From: Bryobacterales bacterium
GTDB lineage: Bacteria; Acidobacteriota; Terriglobia; Bryobacterales; Bryobacteraceae
Direction of reading: 5' to 3'
Assembly: GCA_003132865.1 (NCBI GenBank)
Contig: PKYZ01000241.1
Location: forward strand, 1 to 8,313
DNA: 8,313 bases
Each line of letters opens with the position of its first letter. Within the stretch, counting starts at the first letter, position 1. The notes beneath the pieces were generated by a model, which made no database searches, had not been told where the DNA came from, and saw nothing but the letters and a program-made list of their open reading frames with translations. A program made the position numbers and the translations under genes. Positions 1 to 6,994 of the stretch are shown piece by piece.

Positions 1-435
1 ACCTTTCACGGCTGGTCTCTCGACACGCAGAGGCTTGAGAATCCAAGCGGCCGCCGAAATCAAAACGTCTTCGTCGATTGCGGATTGCTCGGTGGGCGCC
101 GATTGCTCCCTTGGAGTTCCTGAGCACGGTTCCGAGTACCGGTTCGCGTAGAGCCTTCCCGCATCGACACGCAGATGGATCGGGTCACCGGCGGGCACCC
201 GCCTCGCCACCCGGCGAACCCACCATGTGCTTACGAATATCGGGAGCGGCCACGTTCCGCGGGCAGGCGCATCCGCCGCCGTGTTGCCGGCCTCAATAGA
301 TAGACAGCCCTCCTCAAAACGGAAACTGGCATCCCCAGGGTGTTTGCCGATTGCCCGCGCGACAGTCTTCAAGGCCTGAGCCAAATCGGCGCGGGAGACT
401 TCAAGTTCGTAGGGCGGATCGGAGGGTGGCATCAT
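1..435 (-). CDS. partial hypothetical protein, possibly sliding-clamp-like fold
   Basis: This is an open frame of 145 codons with no stop, running off the left edge, so the C-terminus is unseen. It starts at ATG 433-435, which overlaps the stop of the DUF3883 helicase fragment as ATGA. A second ATG follows immediately. The overlap and shared strand imply translational coupling in one operon. The N-terminal 95 residues alternate predicted helix and strand (SRADLAQALKTVARAIG, then FRFEEGCLSIEAG, then DPIHLRVDAGRLYANRYSEP). This pattern is loosely like one repeat of a DNA polymerase III beta/PCNA-type clamp domain. The resemblance is by eye only and function is unassigned. A Ser/Pro/Glu-rich linker follows (about 100-120), and then a further segment. 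No signal peptide or membrane segment is visible. Third-position GC is high, like the helicase, which supports real coding. Confidence 0.7.
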   Translation of the reverse strand, partial: MMPPSDPPYELEVSRADLAQALKTVARAIGKHPGDASFRFEEGCLSIEAGNTAADAPARGTWPLPIFVSTWWVRRVARRVPAGDPIHLRVDAGRLYANRYSEPCSGTPREQSAPTEQSAIDEDVLISAAAWILKPLRVERPAVKG

Positions 436-1805
436 GCTGGGGACTTCCCTCTGGATAGCAAGTCCTGCAGTTTGTAATTGATGCTCTCTACCGCGAACTC
501 CGGTTCTTGCTGGAAAGGCTGGCGGATGTAGACAAGCTTCTGGTGCCCATCCTCCACCTGACCAACAGCCAGGATGAAGTCGTCCGGTTTGTTTAGAGCC
601 GTGAGGATTTCATTTCGTGTGACCGTCACCGTGAGCGCGCTGGCAACGCGGCCTTTCACCTCGATGAATCGCAGTTTGCCATTCGCGTAAACCTTCGATT
701 CAATGTCGTATCCGCACTTCTCTCCGCTCACGTCGCGCGGTTCGTTGCCAAGCTGTTTCTCGGCTTCCATGACCATCTGCATAGCTAGCAGTTCCATCTT
801 CTTTCGGGCTTCCGCCGATACAGCATCGGCAGCGGCATCGCCTGACTGAGAGGAAGACGGGAGCAACTGATTGAGAAGCCCTATGGGGACGACAAGTGAG
901 CCGCCGATGGCGACCGGCGGCAGCGGTGAAATCTGGCGTTCGAGTTCGAGTTCCGCCATCCGTCGCTGAAGGCGGGCCTGCAACTCATCGGCGCGCTGGC
1001 GGCCCTTTCCAGAATTGATCTTGGCGTTCGTCTTGCCGGCCAGCTCCTGGTCTTTAAGGTGGTTGGCGCGGTGATCCCAATACGTGATTTCTTTAGTCAG
1101 CCGGTCCTTGACCGCGGCCATGGTCCTGGTAACCAGGTCCTCGCGGCGATTTCGGACTTCGTCGAGGTGTACCGGAACGAGATTGGCAATCGCGTGCCCA
1201 ACCACCACCGATTCCAGATCCCCCTTCAGCCATGCTTGGGACTCCAATGTTGCAGCCAGGCCGGTCCGTTCTTCAGGCGTCGCCGGCCGATAGTCCAGGT
1301 AGGGGGCGTATCCAGCGTTCCTCGTGGAGCCGGTGGCATCCGTCTCCACGAACTGCAATTGCCGGGAGACCACGCGGCGGTTGCCGGCCTTATCGGTGCG
1401 GCCGTCCTGGATGGTGTGCTCCAGGTAAAAAAGTGCGCGGACTGCTTCACCAGGGTCGTCTGGGTCTACGAGGACCGTGCCGCGCTTCAAGAGATCCCGA
1501 TTACGTTCCAGGATGAGATCGATGGTAGCGCCGAGGAGTGGCTGGCCCGGACAGACGAAGGTGGCCAGTGGTTGGCCGGGAACGGCGCGGAGAGACTTCT
1601 CAAAGGTGATCCGTTCATACTTGCCCAAGACTGGCTCGCCGGTGCCGATCAGGCGGTCCCGCTGGCGGATTAGGGCGGGTACGTGGGTGATTTCGTAGCG
1701 TCTCGTTTCGCGCTCTTTGATGGAGCCGCCCAGCAGCCGGAAGGCCTCCAGGAAGAACGATTCGATGAAGTGCGGCTGCAGGCGTCGTGCTTCGGCGCGC
1801 TCCAT
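432..1805 (-). pseudogene. C-terminal fragment of SNF2-type helicase with DUF3883-like nuclease domain
   Basis: This is the C-terminal half of a large helicase, 457 codons from the first ATG. The homologous frame begins a few codons earlier, about 1829 (residues Q-V-Q-R-I-R-E-D before the ATG), with no start codon there, so it was not originally a separate gene. It opens with the stretch ERAEARRLQPHFIESFFLEA, typical of the region after the helicase core in DUF3883 helicases. A charged, probably coiled-coil region follows at 215-295. The end carries a PD-(D/E)XK-like motif: D367 in GYDIES, then E382 and K384 in FIEVKG. In the family this part is thought to bind or cut DNA. It overlaps the out-of-frame tail of the N-terminal fragment and is followed by the gene at 1-435 through ATGA. 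Whether this piece is still translated by internal initiation cannot be told. Confidence 0.85.
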
Positions 1806-3031
1806 GTCCTCCCTGATCCTTTGGACCTGGGATGCAGCCGTTCACGGCGACGCCGGAGGGATTGCAGGATCGCCTCTGGCGAAGACGCCAGCCGCCGTTG
1901 CAGGATGGTCAGAGCGATTCCGACTGTTCCTTTACGGCCTTCGTTATCCAGCGCGTCGGCCCGGTTGAATTCCTCGCGGACGTAATCGGTAACGCTCGTG
2001 TATAGGGATGCTTCCGCATCTGACAGCTTGTAGCTGACGGTGTACGCCCGGCGCTCGGGGAACAGGGGCGTCCCATCGAACTTGAGCAATTGCTCCTTCA
2101 CCAGCCGGCGCATCAGGTCGGAGGCATCGACGGTGTGCACGCCGTCGCGCGACCGGCCTTCGAAACGGTCGCTGTCGAGCAGCGCCATGAAAAGTTGGAA
2201 ATCCTCCGGCTTGCCGTTATGCGGCGTCGCCGTCATAAGCAGCAGATGCCGGGTGAGCTGGCCGAGGAGTTGGCCGAGGCGGTAGCGCTTGGTGTACTTG
2301 ACCTCATTGCCAAAGAAGGTGGCCGACATCTTGTGAGCTTCGTCGCAAACCACAAGGTCCCAGTCGGTGTTGGCCAGCTTGGCCTGGACGTCCTCATTAC
2401 GGCTCAGCTTGTCCAGGCGGCAGATGGCCATCGGATTCTCGGCGAACCAATTGCCGGTGCGCGCCGATTCAAGCTTGTCGTTCGTCAGGATCTCGAAGGG
2501 GAGCTGGAATCTCTGGTAAAGTTCGTCCTGCCACTGCTCGGCGAGATTGCCGGGGCACACGATCATGCAGCGGTGCAGATCGCGGCGGATCAGCAGTTCC
2601 TTGATGAGGAGACCGGCCATAATCGTCTTGCCGGCGCCGGGATCGTCAGCCAGAAGGAACCGTAGCGGTTGGCGCGGCAGCATCTCGCCGTAGACGGCGG
2701 TGATCTGATGCGGCAGGGGATCGACCATCGAAGTATGGATGGCCAACAGCGGATCAAATAGATGGGCGAGGTTGATCCGGTGCGCTTCGGAGACCAGGCG
2801 GAACAGCTTCCCGTCGCCATCGAAGCTCCACGGTTGCCCGGTGTCAGCGATCTCCAGGGCCGGTTCGCGGTCCCGGTAAAGGAGCACGACGCTGGGCTTA
2901 CCCGCGGGATCTTTATAGGTGAGTTCGATTGCCGCTGATCCGTACCATTTAACGTCGATTACCGTGACGAGGCAATCCGGAAGGATTCCCTTGACGGTCG
3001 CTCCTCGTTTAAGATCCTCAAGTTTGGCCAT
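1670..3031 (-). pseudogene. N-terminal fragment of SNF2/DEAH-type helicase (first RecA-like domain only)
   Basis: This is the ATPase half of a superfamily 2 (SNF2-like) DNA translocase. Residues 1-105 form a preamble typical of DUF3883 helicases. They are followed by a Q-like motif (LPHQ, about 106-109), Walker A PGAGKT with K135, motif Ia VCPGNLAEQW (158-167), DEAH 230-233, and motif III TATPHNGK (267-274). Homology runs to RRRRERL at about residue 399 (base 1835). The last about 53 residues of the open frame are out-of-frame reading of the C-terminal fragment. Motifs IV-VI of the second RecA domain are absent, so neither this product nor the pair can form a normal ATPase. The chosen ATG follows an in-frame TGA 15 bases upstream; only a weak AGG precedes it. 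Related full-length helicases occur in phage-defence loci (DISARM-type DrmD, or helicase/methylase/ATPase systems), but none of those partner genes lies in this window. Confidence 0.88.
1826..1837 (-). other. internal deletion junction in helicase gene
   Basis: The last N-terminal helicase codon that fits the family (Leu in RRRRERL) is at 1835-1837. The first codon of the continuing C-terminal part (Gln of QVQRIREDM) is at 1827-1829, in a different frame. Only about five bases separate them, where an intact homologue would carry the whole second RecA-like domain, an estimated 250-350 codons. The two frames are offset, so the lost length was not a multiple of three. A real genomic deletion is the simplest reading; a misassembly is the alternative. 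Confidence 0.7.
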
Positions 3032-3198
3032 GCGGAGCCTGCCGGTTCACAGTTCGTTCGTAAACAGGCGTCGAAGCTAATCATAGTACCTTGCCGCTCG
3101 GGCCGGCTTGGGATCTTCATATCGTTGCCAAAGGAAGACACCGGGCCGAAGTGGGGATGGGCGAAAGGAGCCGCACGTTCTGATCGGGTCGGCGGAAA

Positions 3199-4065
3199 CT
3201 ACACAGCCACCCTCAGCTTGATTCCGTCATTCGGCGCGTGCACGAGATCCTGCTTCGTACCCAGGTACCGCTCGGTCGTTTGGACGCTCGCGTGGCCAAG
3301 CAAAAGTTGGATCTGCTCAAGTTCGCCGCCGGCGGCGCGGCAGAGCTTTGCTGCCGTGCGGCGGCAATCATGGGGCGCAATACCAGGGACGCCGGCAGCC
3401 GCGGCGTACGGCCGGAGGAGCTGCCAGACAACCTTCTCGGACAGCACGTCGCCCCGCACCTGATCGCCGCGAATGACGGGCCGGAAGACGTAGCCGTCCA
3501 CCACGCCGGCCGGAGCGGTCCAGGCGTCGATGGCCACTTTCACCCAAACCGGCATCGGGATGGTCCGAGCGCGGCTGTGCTTGCCGTACAGATCGACGAT
3601 GCACCACCGGCCATCGCGCTGCTGCACGTGCGCCATGGTGAGCGCCGCCACCTCGGACCGCCGCAGGGCGCATCCCAGGAGCACGGCGATGATGGCCCGG
3701 TCCCGCAGTCCCTTCGTCGTCGTTATATCTGGCGCGTTCAGCAGCGCCTGGGCTTGCTTGAGGGAAAGCCAGTTCCCGGCGCGCACGCCGATGGACTTGG
3801 CGCTCTTCACGCGCTGGATTCCGGCGGCCAATTCCGGCGCCAGCAGGCCGTTGTCGGTCGCCTCCACCGCCAGCTTCCGAATCGCCGACATGCGGACAAT
3901 GATGCTGGACGAACCCAGGCCGCGTTCCTCCAGGGATACGCGCCAGGCGCTCACGGTGGCCTTGGTGAAGCCGGGCCGCGGCTCCTGGGCGTACCAGCCG
4001 AAGAACTCGTCCAGGGCCATGTTGTACACCCGCTTCGTGATCGGCGACGAAACAGAATCGAGCAC
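3199..4065 (-). CDS. tyrosine recombinase / site-specific integrase
   Basis: This 288-residue integrase cuts and rejoins DNA at specific sites through a 3'-phosphotyrosine link. The N-terminal SAM-like core-binding domain spans about 5-90. The catalytic domain spans about 97-288 and shows all six expected residues: R135 in ALRRSE, K162 in GKHSRARTIP, H232 and R235 in APHDCRR, H258 in LLGHAS, and nucleophile Y267 in TTERY. The usual HDLRR is HDCRR here. The start is GTG 4063-4065, after an in-frame TGA; an AAAGAG stretch just upstream could serve as a ribosome site. The length suits a Xer/integron-type enzyme with no arm-binding domain. The sequence just upstream in another frame reads DKANQWRRMKE. 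Joined after removing one base at 4068-4069, it continues smoothly into LVLDSVSSP, suggesting the native start lay further up. The gene precedes the helicase on the same strand, 167 bases away. Confidence 0.93.
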   Translation of the reverse strand: MLDSVSSPITKRVYNMALDEFFGWYAQEPRPGFTKATVSAWRVSLEERGLGSSSIIVRMSAIRKLAVEATDNGLLAPELAAGIQRVKSAKSIGVRAGNWLSLKQAQALLNAPDITTTKGLRDRAIIAVLLGCALRRSEVAALTMAHVQQRDGRWCIVDLYGKHSRARTIPMPVWVKVAIDAWTAPAGVVDGYVFRPVIRGDQVRGDVLSEKVVWQLLRPYAAAAGVPGIAPHDCRRTAAKLCRAAGGELEQIQLLLGHASVQTTERYLGTKQDLVHAPNDGIKLRVAV

Positions 4066-4387
4066 AAGGCTCTTTCATCCGCCGCCATTGGTTCGCTTTG
4101 TCCACTACGGTTAACTCGTTGATTTTGTGCCTCTTATTGGTCAATATCGGAAGCCATGACGACCTGACCTCGGTGCGGCGGGGGCAGCAAGCGAAAGAAC
4201 CAAAATGGGCTGCGCCTCGTTCAGGGGTTAGCCGAACGTAGAGGAATCCGTTACGTTGTGCGAAACCAGGAAACCTGATACCCTCGGTCCCATGCAGCAC
4301 CGATTTAACATCACCACGTGCGAGGGCAAGGACCCGCAAGGTCATTAACTTCGAAGCCCAATAACAGCTTTCCTGGCAGAAACAGAC
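4066..4387. other. divergent intergenic region with possible integrase N-terminal remnant
   Basis: This about 320-base spacer separates the leftward integrase from the rightward small ORFs. On the minus strand its integrase-proximal end (4070-4105) encodes V-D-K-A-N-Q-W-R-R-M-K-E, which looks like a displaced integrase N-terminus starting at GTG 4103-4105. A long minus-strand open frame continues through the rest of the spacer up to about 4600. It includes a stretch reading FPGFAQRNGFLYVRLTPERG that I cannot assign. No tRNA gene, clear terminator or obvious attachment-site repeat is visible. Confidence 0.4.
4119..4147 (+). promoter_or_regulatory. possible sigma-70-like promoter
   Basis: TTGATT (4119-4124) and CAATAT (4142-4147) are separated by exactly 17 bases in the divergent spacer, facing the rightward ORFs. 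The site lies about 240 bases before the first of them. It rests on two hexamers alone, and matches like this occur by chance. Confidence 0.2.
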
Positions 4388-4591
4388 TTGGGACCCTCGC
4401 CGCAGCTTGATACTCCCCTGACGATCACTGGAAAACTTGTGCATGTCACACCGGTGGGCCTGACCCCGGAGCAGCTCTTCCAGTTCCAGTTCAAGCACGA
4501 TGTTGAAGTCGGCTTCGAAGGTCGAGGATACAGATTCAGCAAGCTGGGGCAAGACGGCACATTTGAACTTTCCATAATCTACCAGCCATGA
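4388..4591 (+). CDS. small hypothetical protein, possibly a truncated remnant
   Basis: This 67-residue frame is read from TTG. The frame is open back to a TAA near 4343-4345, without an ATG or a clear ribosome site. Codon choice looks like true coding, and the reading alternates short strands (LTITGKLVHV, DVEVGFEGRGYRF, TFELSIIYQ). This suggests a small beta-rich domain or the C-terminal end of a longer protein whose beginning is lost. The stop overlaps the next ATG as ATGA at 4588-4591. I do not recognise the family. The lack of a good start makes a decayed gene fragment as likely as a functional small gene. Confidence 0.45.
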   Translation: MGPSPQLDTPLTITGKLVHVTPVGLTPEQLFQFQFKHDVEVGFEGRGYRFSKLGQDGTFELSIIYQP

Positions 4592-4842
4592 CAAGCACAC
4601 AGCTCGCTACAATACAACGGAAACTGGCCGCCACAGCCTTACCGGTGCTGATTGGTGGGGGGCTTCGGAAGGCCGTGGGCGAGAAGAAATACGATGAGAC
4701 GGCAGTCAGCATGATTTTCCCGAATCAAGTACTACCGCCGTTCGCCCGAAAAGGAAACTGTCGGCTCGTGCGGGGAAGCGCATGGCCGCGGCGCAAAGGA
4801 AGCGGTCTGCCGAACCACGGACGGCGTGCCAAGCGCAAATAG
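4588..4842 (+). CDS. doubtful small basic ORF, probably frameshifted remnant
   Basis: This 84-residue frame starts at the ATG that overlaps the preceding stop. Its first 45 residues (TQLATIQRKLAATALPVLIG onward) could be real. The last 35 are Arg/Gly/Pro-rich and look like wrong-frame reading. In the +2 frame over 4740-4800 the DNA encodes KRKLSARAGKRMAAAQRKR, which resembles the basic motif ending many small DNA-associated proteins of soil bacteria as I remember them. A frameshift between the two segments is a reasonable explanation. No function is assigned. Confidence 0.3.
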   Translation: MTSTQLATIQRKLAATALPVLIGGGLRKAVGEKKYDETAVSMIFPNQVLPPFARKGNCRLVRGSAWPRRKGSGLPNHGRRAKRK

Positions 4843-4844
4843 GA
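4841..4844 (+). promoter_or_regulatory. ribosome binding site of the HEPN gene
   Basis: AGGA sits six bases before ATG 4851. It favours that codon over the upstream ATG at 4782, which would add 23 residues of basic, wrong-looking sequence. Confidence 0.5.
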
Positions 4845-4850
4845 TTTGCC

Positions 4851-5462
4851 ATGCCAGGACCACTTGATCGTTTCACAGATGACAATCGTGCCGTTTTCGC
4901 GTTAAGTAGTATGGTTCTGCGTCAAGCAGAAAACAAAAGAACCTTCGCCAAGCACTCCAGCCTCATGATCGAGCTCTGTTATTGCAGGATTGTGGATAAT
5001 TTTCTGACCTTTCTTAGTGACTTCCTGGTTCATCTATTCAAGCTTAGACCAGAGATGCTTAAGTCCAATGAAAAAGTAGATGTCGCATTCATTCTTGAAC
5101 ACAATTCGCTCGACACGCTTCTGTCATCCATTATTGAACGGAAAGTCATAAGCCTATCATTTGAAGGTATGCGAGCAATAGCGAGGTACTTTGATGATCG
5201 CCTTAAGTTCCCCCTCTTCTCAGACGAAGCACACTTGCAGACGGCAGTACTTGCCATTGAGATTCGTAACCTCTATATCCACAACCGTGGCATTGTAAAA
5301 CGACACTTCAAAGATCGAGTGCCGTCTTTGACCTGCTCGATAGGAGAACGCATTGACATCACACAAGGCGAGATCTATTCCGCGCTTGTCAACGCTCTTG
5401 CAGACGTCGCGACGTCGCTTTCCTCCGCGGCGGCCGAGAAGTTTGGACCATCTGTTATTTAG
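4851..5462 (+). CDS. HEPN-motif protein, candidate RNase or toxin
   Basis: This 203-residue, mostly helical protein carries the HEPN signature R-x4-H: R139 to H144 in EIRNLYIHNRG, followed by N145. Catalytic HEPN proteins use this Arg and His to cut RNA in toxin-antitoxin, abortive infection and CRISPR-linked systems. Non-catalytic members exist, so nuclease activity is inferred. Helix-rich segments precede the motif (hydrophobic stretch IVDNFLTFLSDFLVHLF at about 46-62), as in full-length HEPN bundles. No signal peptide is seen. Start ATG 4851 is chosen for its AGGA site. A hand count over 4981-5220 gives 98 G+C of 240 (about 41%), against 40 of 60 in a sample of the integrase gene (3421-3480), a sign of recent transfer. 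No nucleotidyltransferase (MNT) partner is adjacent; the 82-residue protein 35 bases downstream is the only nearby candidate partner. Confidence 0.75.
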   Translation: MPGPLDRFTDDNRAVFALSSMVLRQAENKRTFAKHSSLMIELCYCRIVDNFLTFLSDFLVHLFKLRPEMLKSNEKVDVAFILEHNSLDTLLSSIIERKVISLSFEGMRAIARYFDDRLKFPLFSDEAHLQTAVLAIEIRNLYIHNRGIVKRHFKDRVPSLTCSIGERIDITQGEIYSALVNALADVATSLSSAAAEKFGPSVI

Positions 5463-5497
5463 CGAGCGTTCCGCCAATAGGGACGCCCTCCGTAGCC

Positions 5498-5746
5498 ATG
5501 CCCATCACGATATTCGACTCCGACACCATCCCACGAGATCGCCGGCCTGAACTTGAAGCGGCCGTGGTTGCTGCCGGCAGGCACCTCACAAAGCTCTTCG
5601 AGGGCTGGATCGTCGCCACCCCAGACCGCCGGAGATTTGCCGTGCGCATCACGTCATATCCGGAGGTGGATATTTCCATCCCGTTCGAATGGAGCGCGAC
5701 TGCGGCCGAGGTTACGGATCGCGTGCGAGCAGCGATGGATGATTGA
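5498..5746 (+). CDS. small hypothetical protein, 82 residues
   Basis: This compact acidic protein starts at ATG 5498. It is predicted to have an N-terminal helix (PELEAAVVAAGRHLTKLF, about 17-34), two or three strands (GWIVATP, RFAVRIT, VDISIPF) and a C-terminal helix (AAEVTDRVRAAMDD). It has no membrane segment and no recognised catalytic motif. It lies 35 bases after the HEPN gene on the same strand, so co-transcription is likely, but its GC is clearly higher than that of the HEPN gene. The ribosome site is poor (an AGGGA lies about 16 bases up). Its 3' end overlaps the oppositely oriented Mrr gene by 35 bases. An antitoxin or partner role is guesswork from position only. Confidence 0.6.
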   Translation: MPITIFDSDTIPRDRRPELEAAVVAAGRHLTKLFEGWIVATPDRRRFAVRITSYPEVDISIPFEWSATAAEVTDRVRAAMDD

Positions 5747-6803
5747 CGCTCGCGGAGTGCTTGATGCGCAGAGACATCGCAAGCGGGAGGCGATCAGCGT
5801 GCTGGACTACACGGGATGCGACAGCACTGCGCGACCAGAACTCGATACCCTTGAGTGGCCGTACATTTACTGGGTGGATGAGCGCTGCAAGAACCTGTCG
5901 CACCGAACCCTGCGTATCAGGAGCCGATATAGCAACATCCTCTCCGTAATAGGTCCATTTGCACTGGAGCAGCCCGACGACCCTGCCGTTAGCGTCCGAG
6001 CCAATGCCATCAACACCACCGTCTCCACTTCCTCCGACATGTGCCCAGACGTGTTCCAGATACTCCAACTGAAGCAACGCGACGCACAGGTGTTCAAACG
6101 CATTCGGGCCAATCGCATCGACCAAACGTCGTTCGACTTCGGTTACATCATCCGTCCACGCACGCTCAGCCAACCGAGGGTCCTCAAGTAATCGATCCAG
6201 GGTCACAAATCCATCGAGATCGAGTGCCGCAATGGGAGTAACCAAGCCGTACGTGGATCGTCCGAAGAGCGACCTACGAATCCACGCCGGTATTAGTAGC
6301 AATGAGATGGAACGGAACCGGTCAACCTCGCAGCACTGTGCTACGTCGGCGAGGTGGCTAAACTCGTCTTCGACATCGAGTCCTTGAGCATGGCGGAGAC
6401 GGAGATAGTCATCCCCCCAAGGCGGATCATCGAGCACCTCGAACGGCACAACCACGCGACCCGCGTAAACCACGCCCCGATTAGGACGTGGTACCAAGGC
6501 GATTGCTTCCGGCTTGACGGAGCGAATGAAGTTTCGGTTCTTTTGGTACTCTCGGCGTTCGTCGCCAAAGCTCACGTAGAGGGGTGCCCAGTCCTCGTCG
6601 GAGCATTGGAAGTCGATCACACTTTCACGCAGGTGCCCCCGACGTGGCATCACGTTCTTTCGCCATGCCGGGTAACCGATGAAGACACGGCGCTCGCGCA
6701 GGACCAGATCGACAGTATCCGATCCTTGCGGCCGGCATCGTGAAAAGAAGACAACACCTTTAGTCATGGCCTGGCTCTCCGACTTCGAAGTGCCCCTTAC
6801 CAT
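5712..6803 (-). CDS. Mrr-type restriction endonuclease with EVE/PUA-like N-terminal region
   Basis: This 363-residue protein is likely to cut foreign, probably base-modified, DNA. The C-terminal Mrr-type PD-(D/E)XK core is clear: E237 in NAFEHL, D265 in SGDGGVDGIG, and Q280-x-K282 in LLQCKW. The N-terminal about 215 residues hold a pattern like EVE/PUA-type modified-base readers: VVYAGRVVVPFEV at about 111-123, then a segment rich in V/C/W/R ending IPAWIRRSLFGRSTYG (171-186). That assignment is by eye. ATG 6801-6803 is chosen because AAAGGGGA lies just upstream; an ATG 12 codons later is the alternative. Only 80 residues follow the QxK motif, and the usual later strand with a T/S-rich turn is not obvious, so the end may be shortened or altered. 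The gene is convergent with the 82-residue gene. It lies 191 bases downstream of the WD40 pseudogene on the same strand. Confidence 0.82.
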   Translation of the reverse strand: MVRGTSKSESQAMTKGVVFFSRCRPQGSDTVDLVLRERRVFIGYPAWRKNVMPRRGHLRESVIDFQCSDEDWAPLYVSFGDERREYQKNRNFIRSVKPEAIALVPRPNRGVVYAGRVVVPFEVLDDPPWGDDYLRLRHAQGLDVEDEFSHLADVAQCCEVDRFRSISLLLIPAWIRRSLFGRSTYGLVTPIAALDLDGFVTLDRLLEDPRLAERAWTDDVTEVERRLVDAIGPNAFEHLCVALLQLEYLEHVWAHVGGSGDGGVDGIGSDANGRVVGLLQCKWTYYGEDVAISAPDTQGSVRQVLAALIHPVNVRPLKGIEFWSRSAVASRVVQHADRLPLAMSLRIKHSASVNHPSLLARDP

Positions 6804-6807
6804 TATG

Positions 6808-6815
6808 TCCCCTTT
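6808..6815 (-). promoter_or_regulatory. ribosome binding site of the Mrr gene
   Basis: On the minus strand AAAGGGGA lies four bases before ATG 6803. This strong Shine-Dalgarno match decides the start used for the endonuclease gene. Confidence 0.6.
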
Positions 6816-6994
6816 CGCACGGAACGAACAGGATAGGAGGCGACGGGCGCTCGTCCAAAGCGCGACGGAACACAATCTGATGAACGTTTGCGGGGGCCCC
6901 CAATGGACGGCGTTGTCGGTAGGTATTCAGAACACGTTTCGATGTACAATCAATGCTGGCCATTATCGACTCGGTTACGCGGCAGATCAAGTCG

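Noticed and set aside
1059..1673. 204-codon plus-strand open frame inside the helicase fragment
   Set aside because: It is antisense to conserved helicase sequence and has no recognisable motif.
3238..4122. 294-codon plus-strand open frame opposite the integrase
   Set aside because: It is the antisense of the integrase, whose six catalytic residues are intact; its His/Gly/Arg-rich reading is typical of a GC-rich shadow.
3368..4600. 410-codon minus-strand open frame spanning the spacer and much of the integrase
   Set aside because: Most of it overlaps the integrase out of frame. Only the short piece next to the integrase start looks meaningful, and I treat that as a frameshifted N-terminus.
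5553..6191. 212-codon plus-strand open frame
   Set aside because: It is the shadow of the 82-residue gene in another frame and antisense to the Mrr catalytic region.
6892..6901. Perfect GGGGGCCCCC palindrome upstream of the Mrr gene
   Set aside because: It has no loop, no T-run and no repeat elsewhere; a ten-base palindrome is not enough to call an operator or terminator in GC-rich DNA.
6804..6994. Possible gene or promoter between the WD40 pseudogene and the Mrr gene
   Set aside because: The minus-strand frame through it has no recognisable motif, and the best -35/-10 pair (TTGATT with TGAATA) is too weak.
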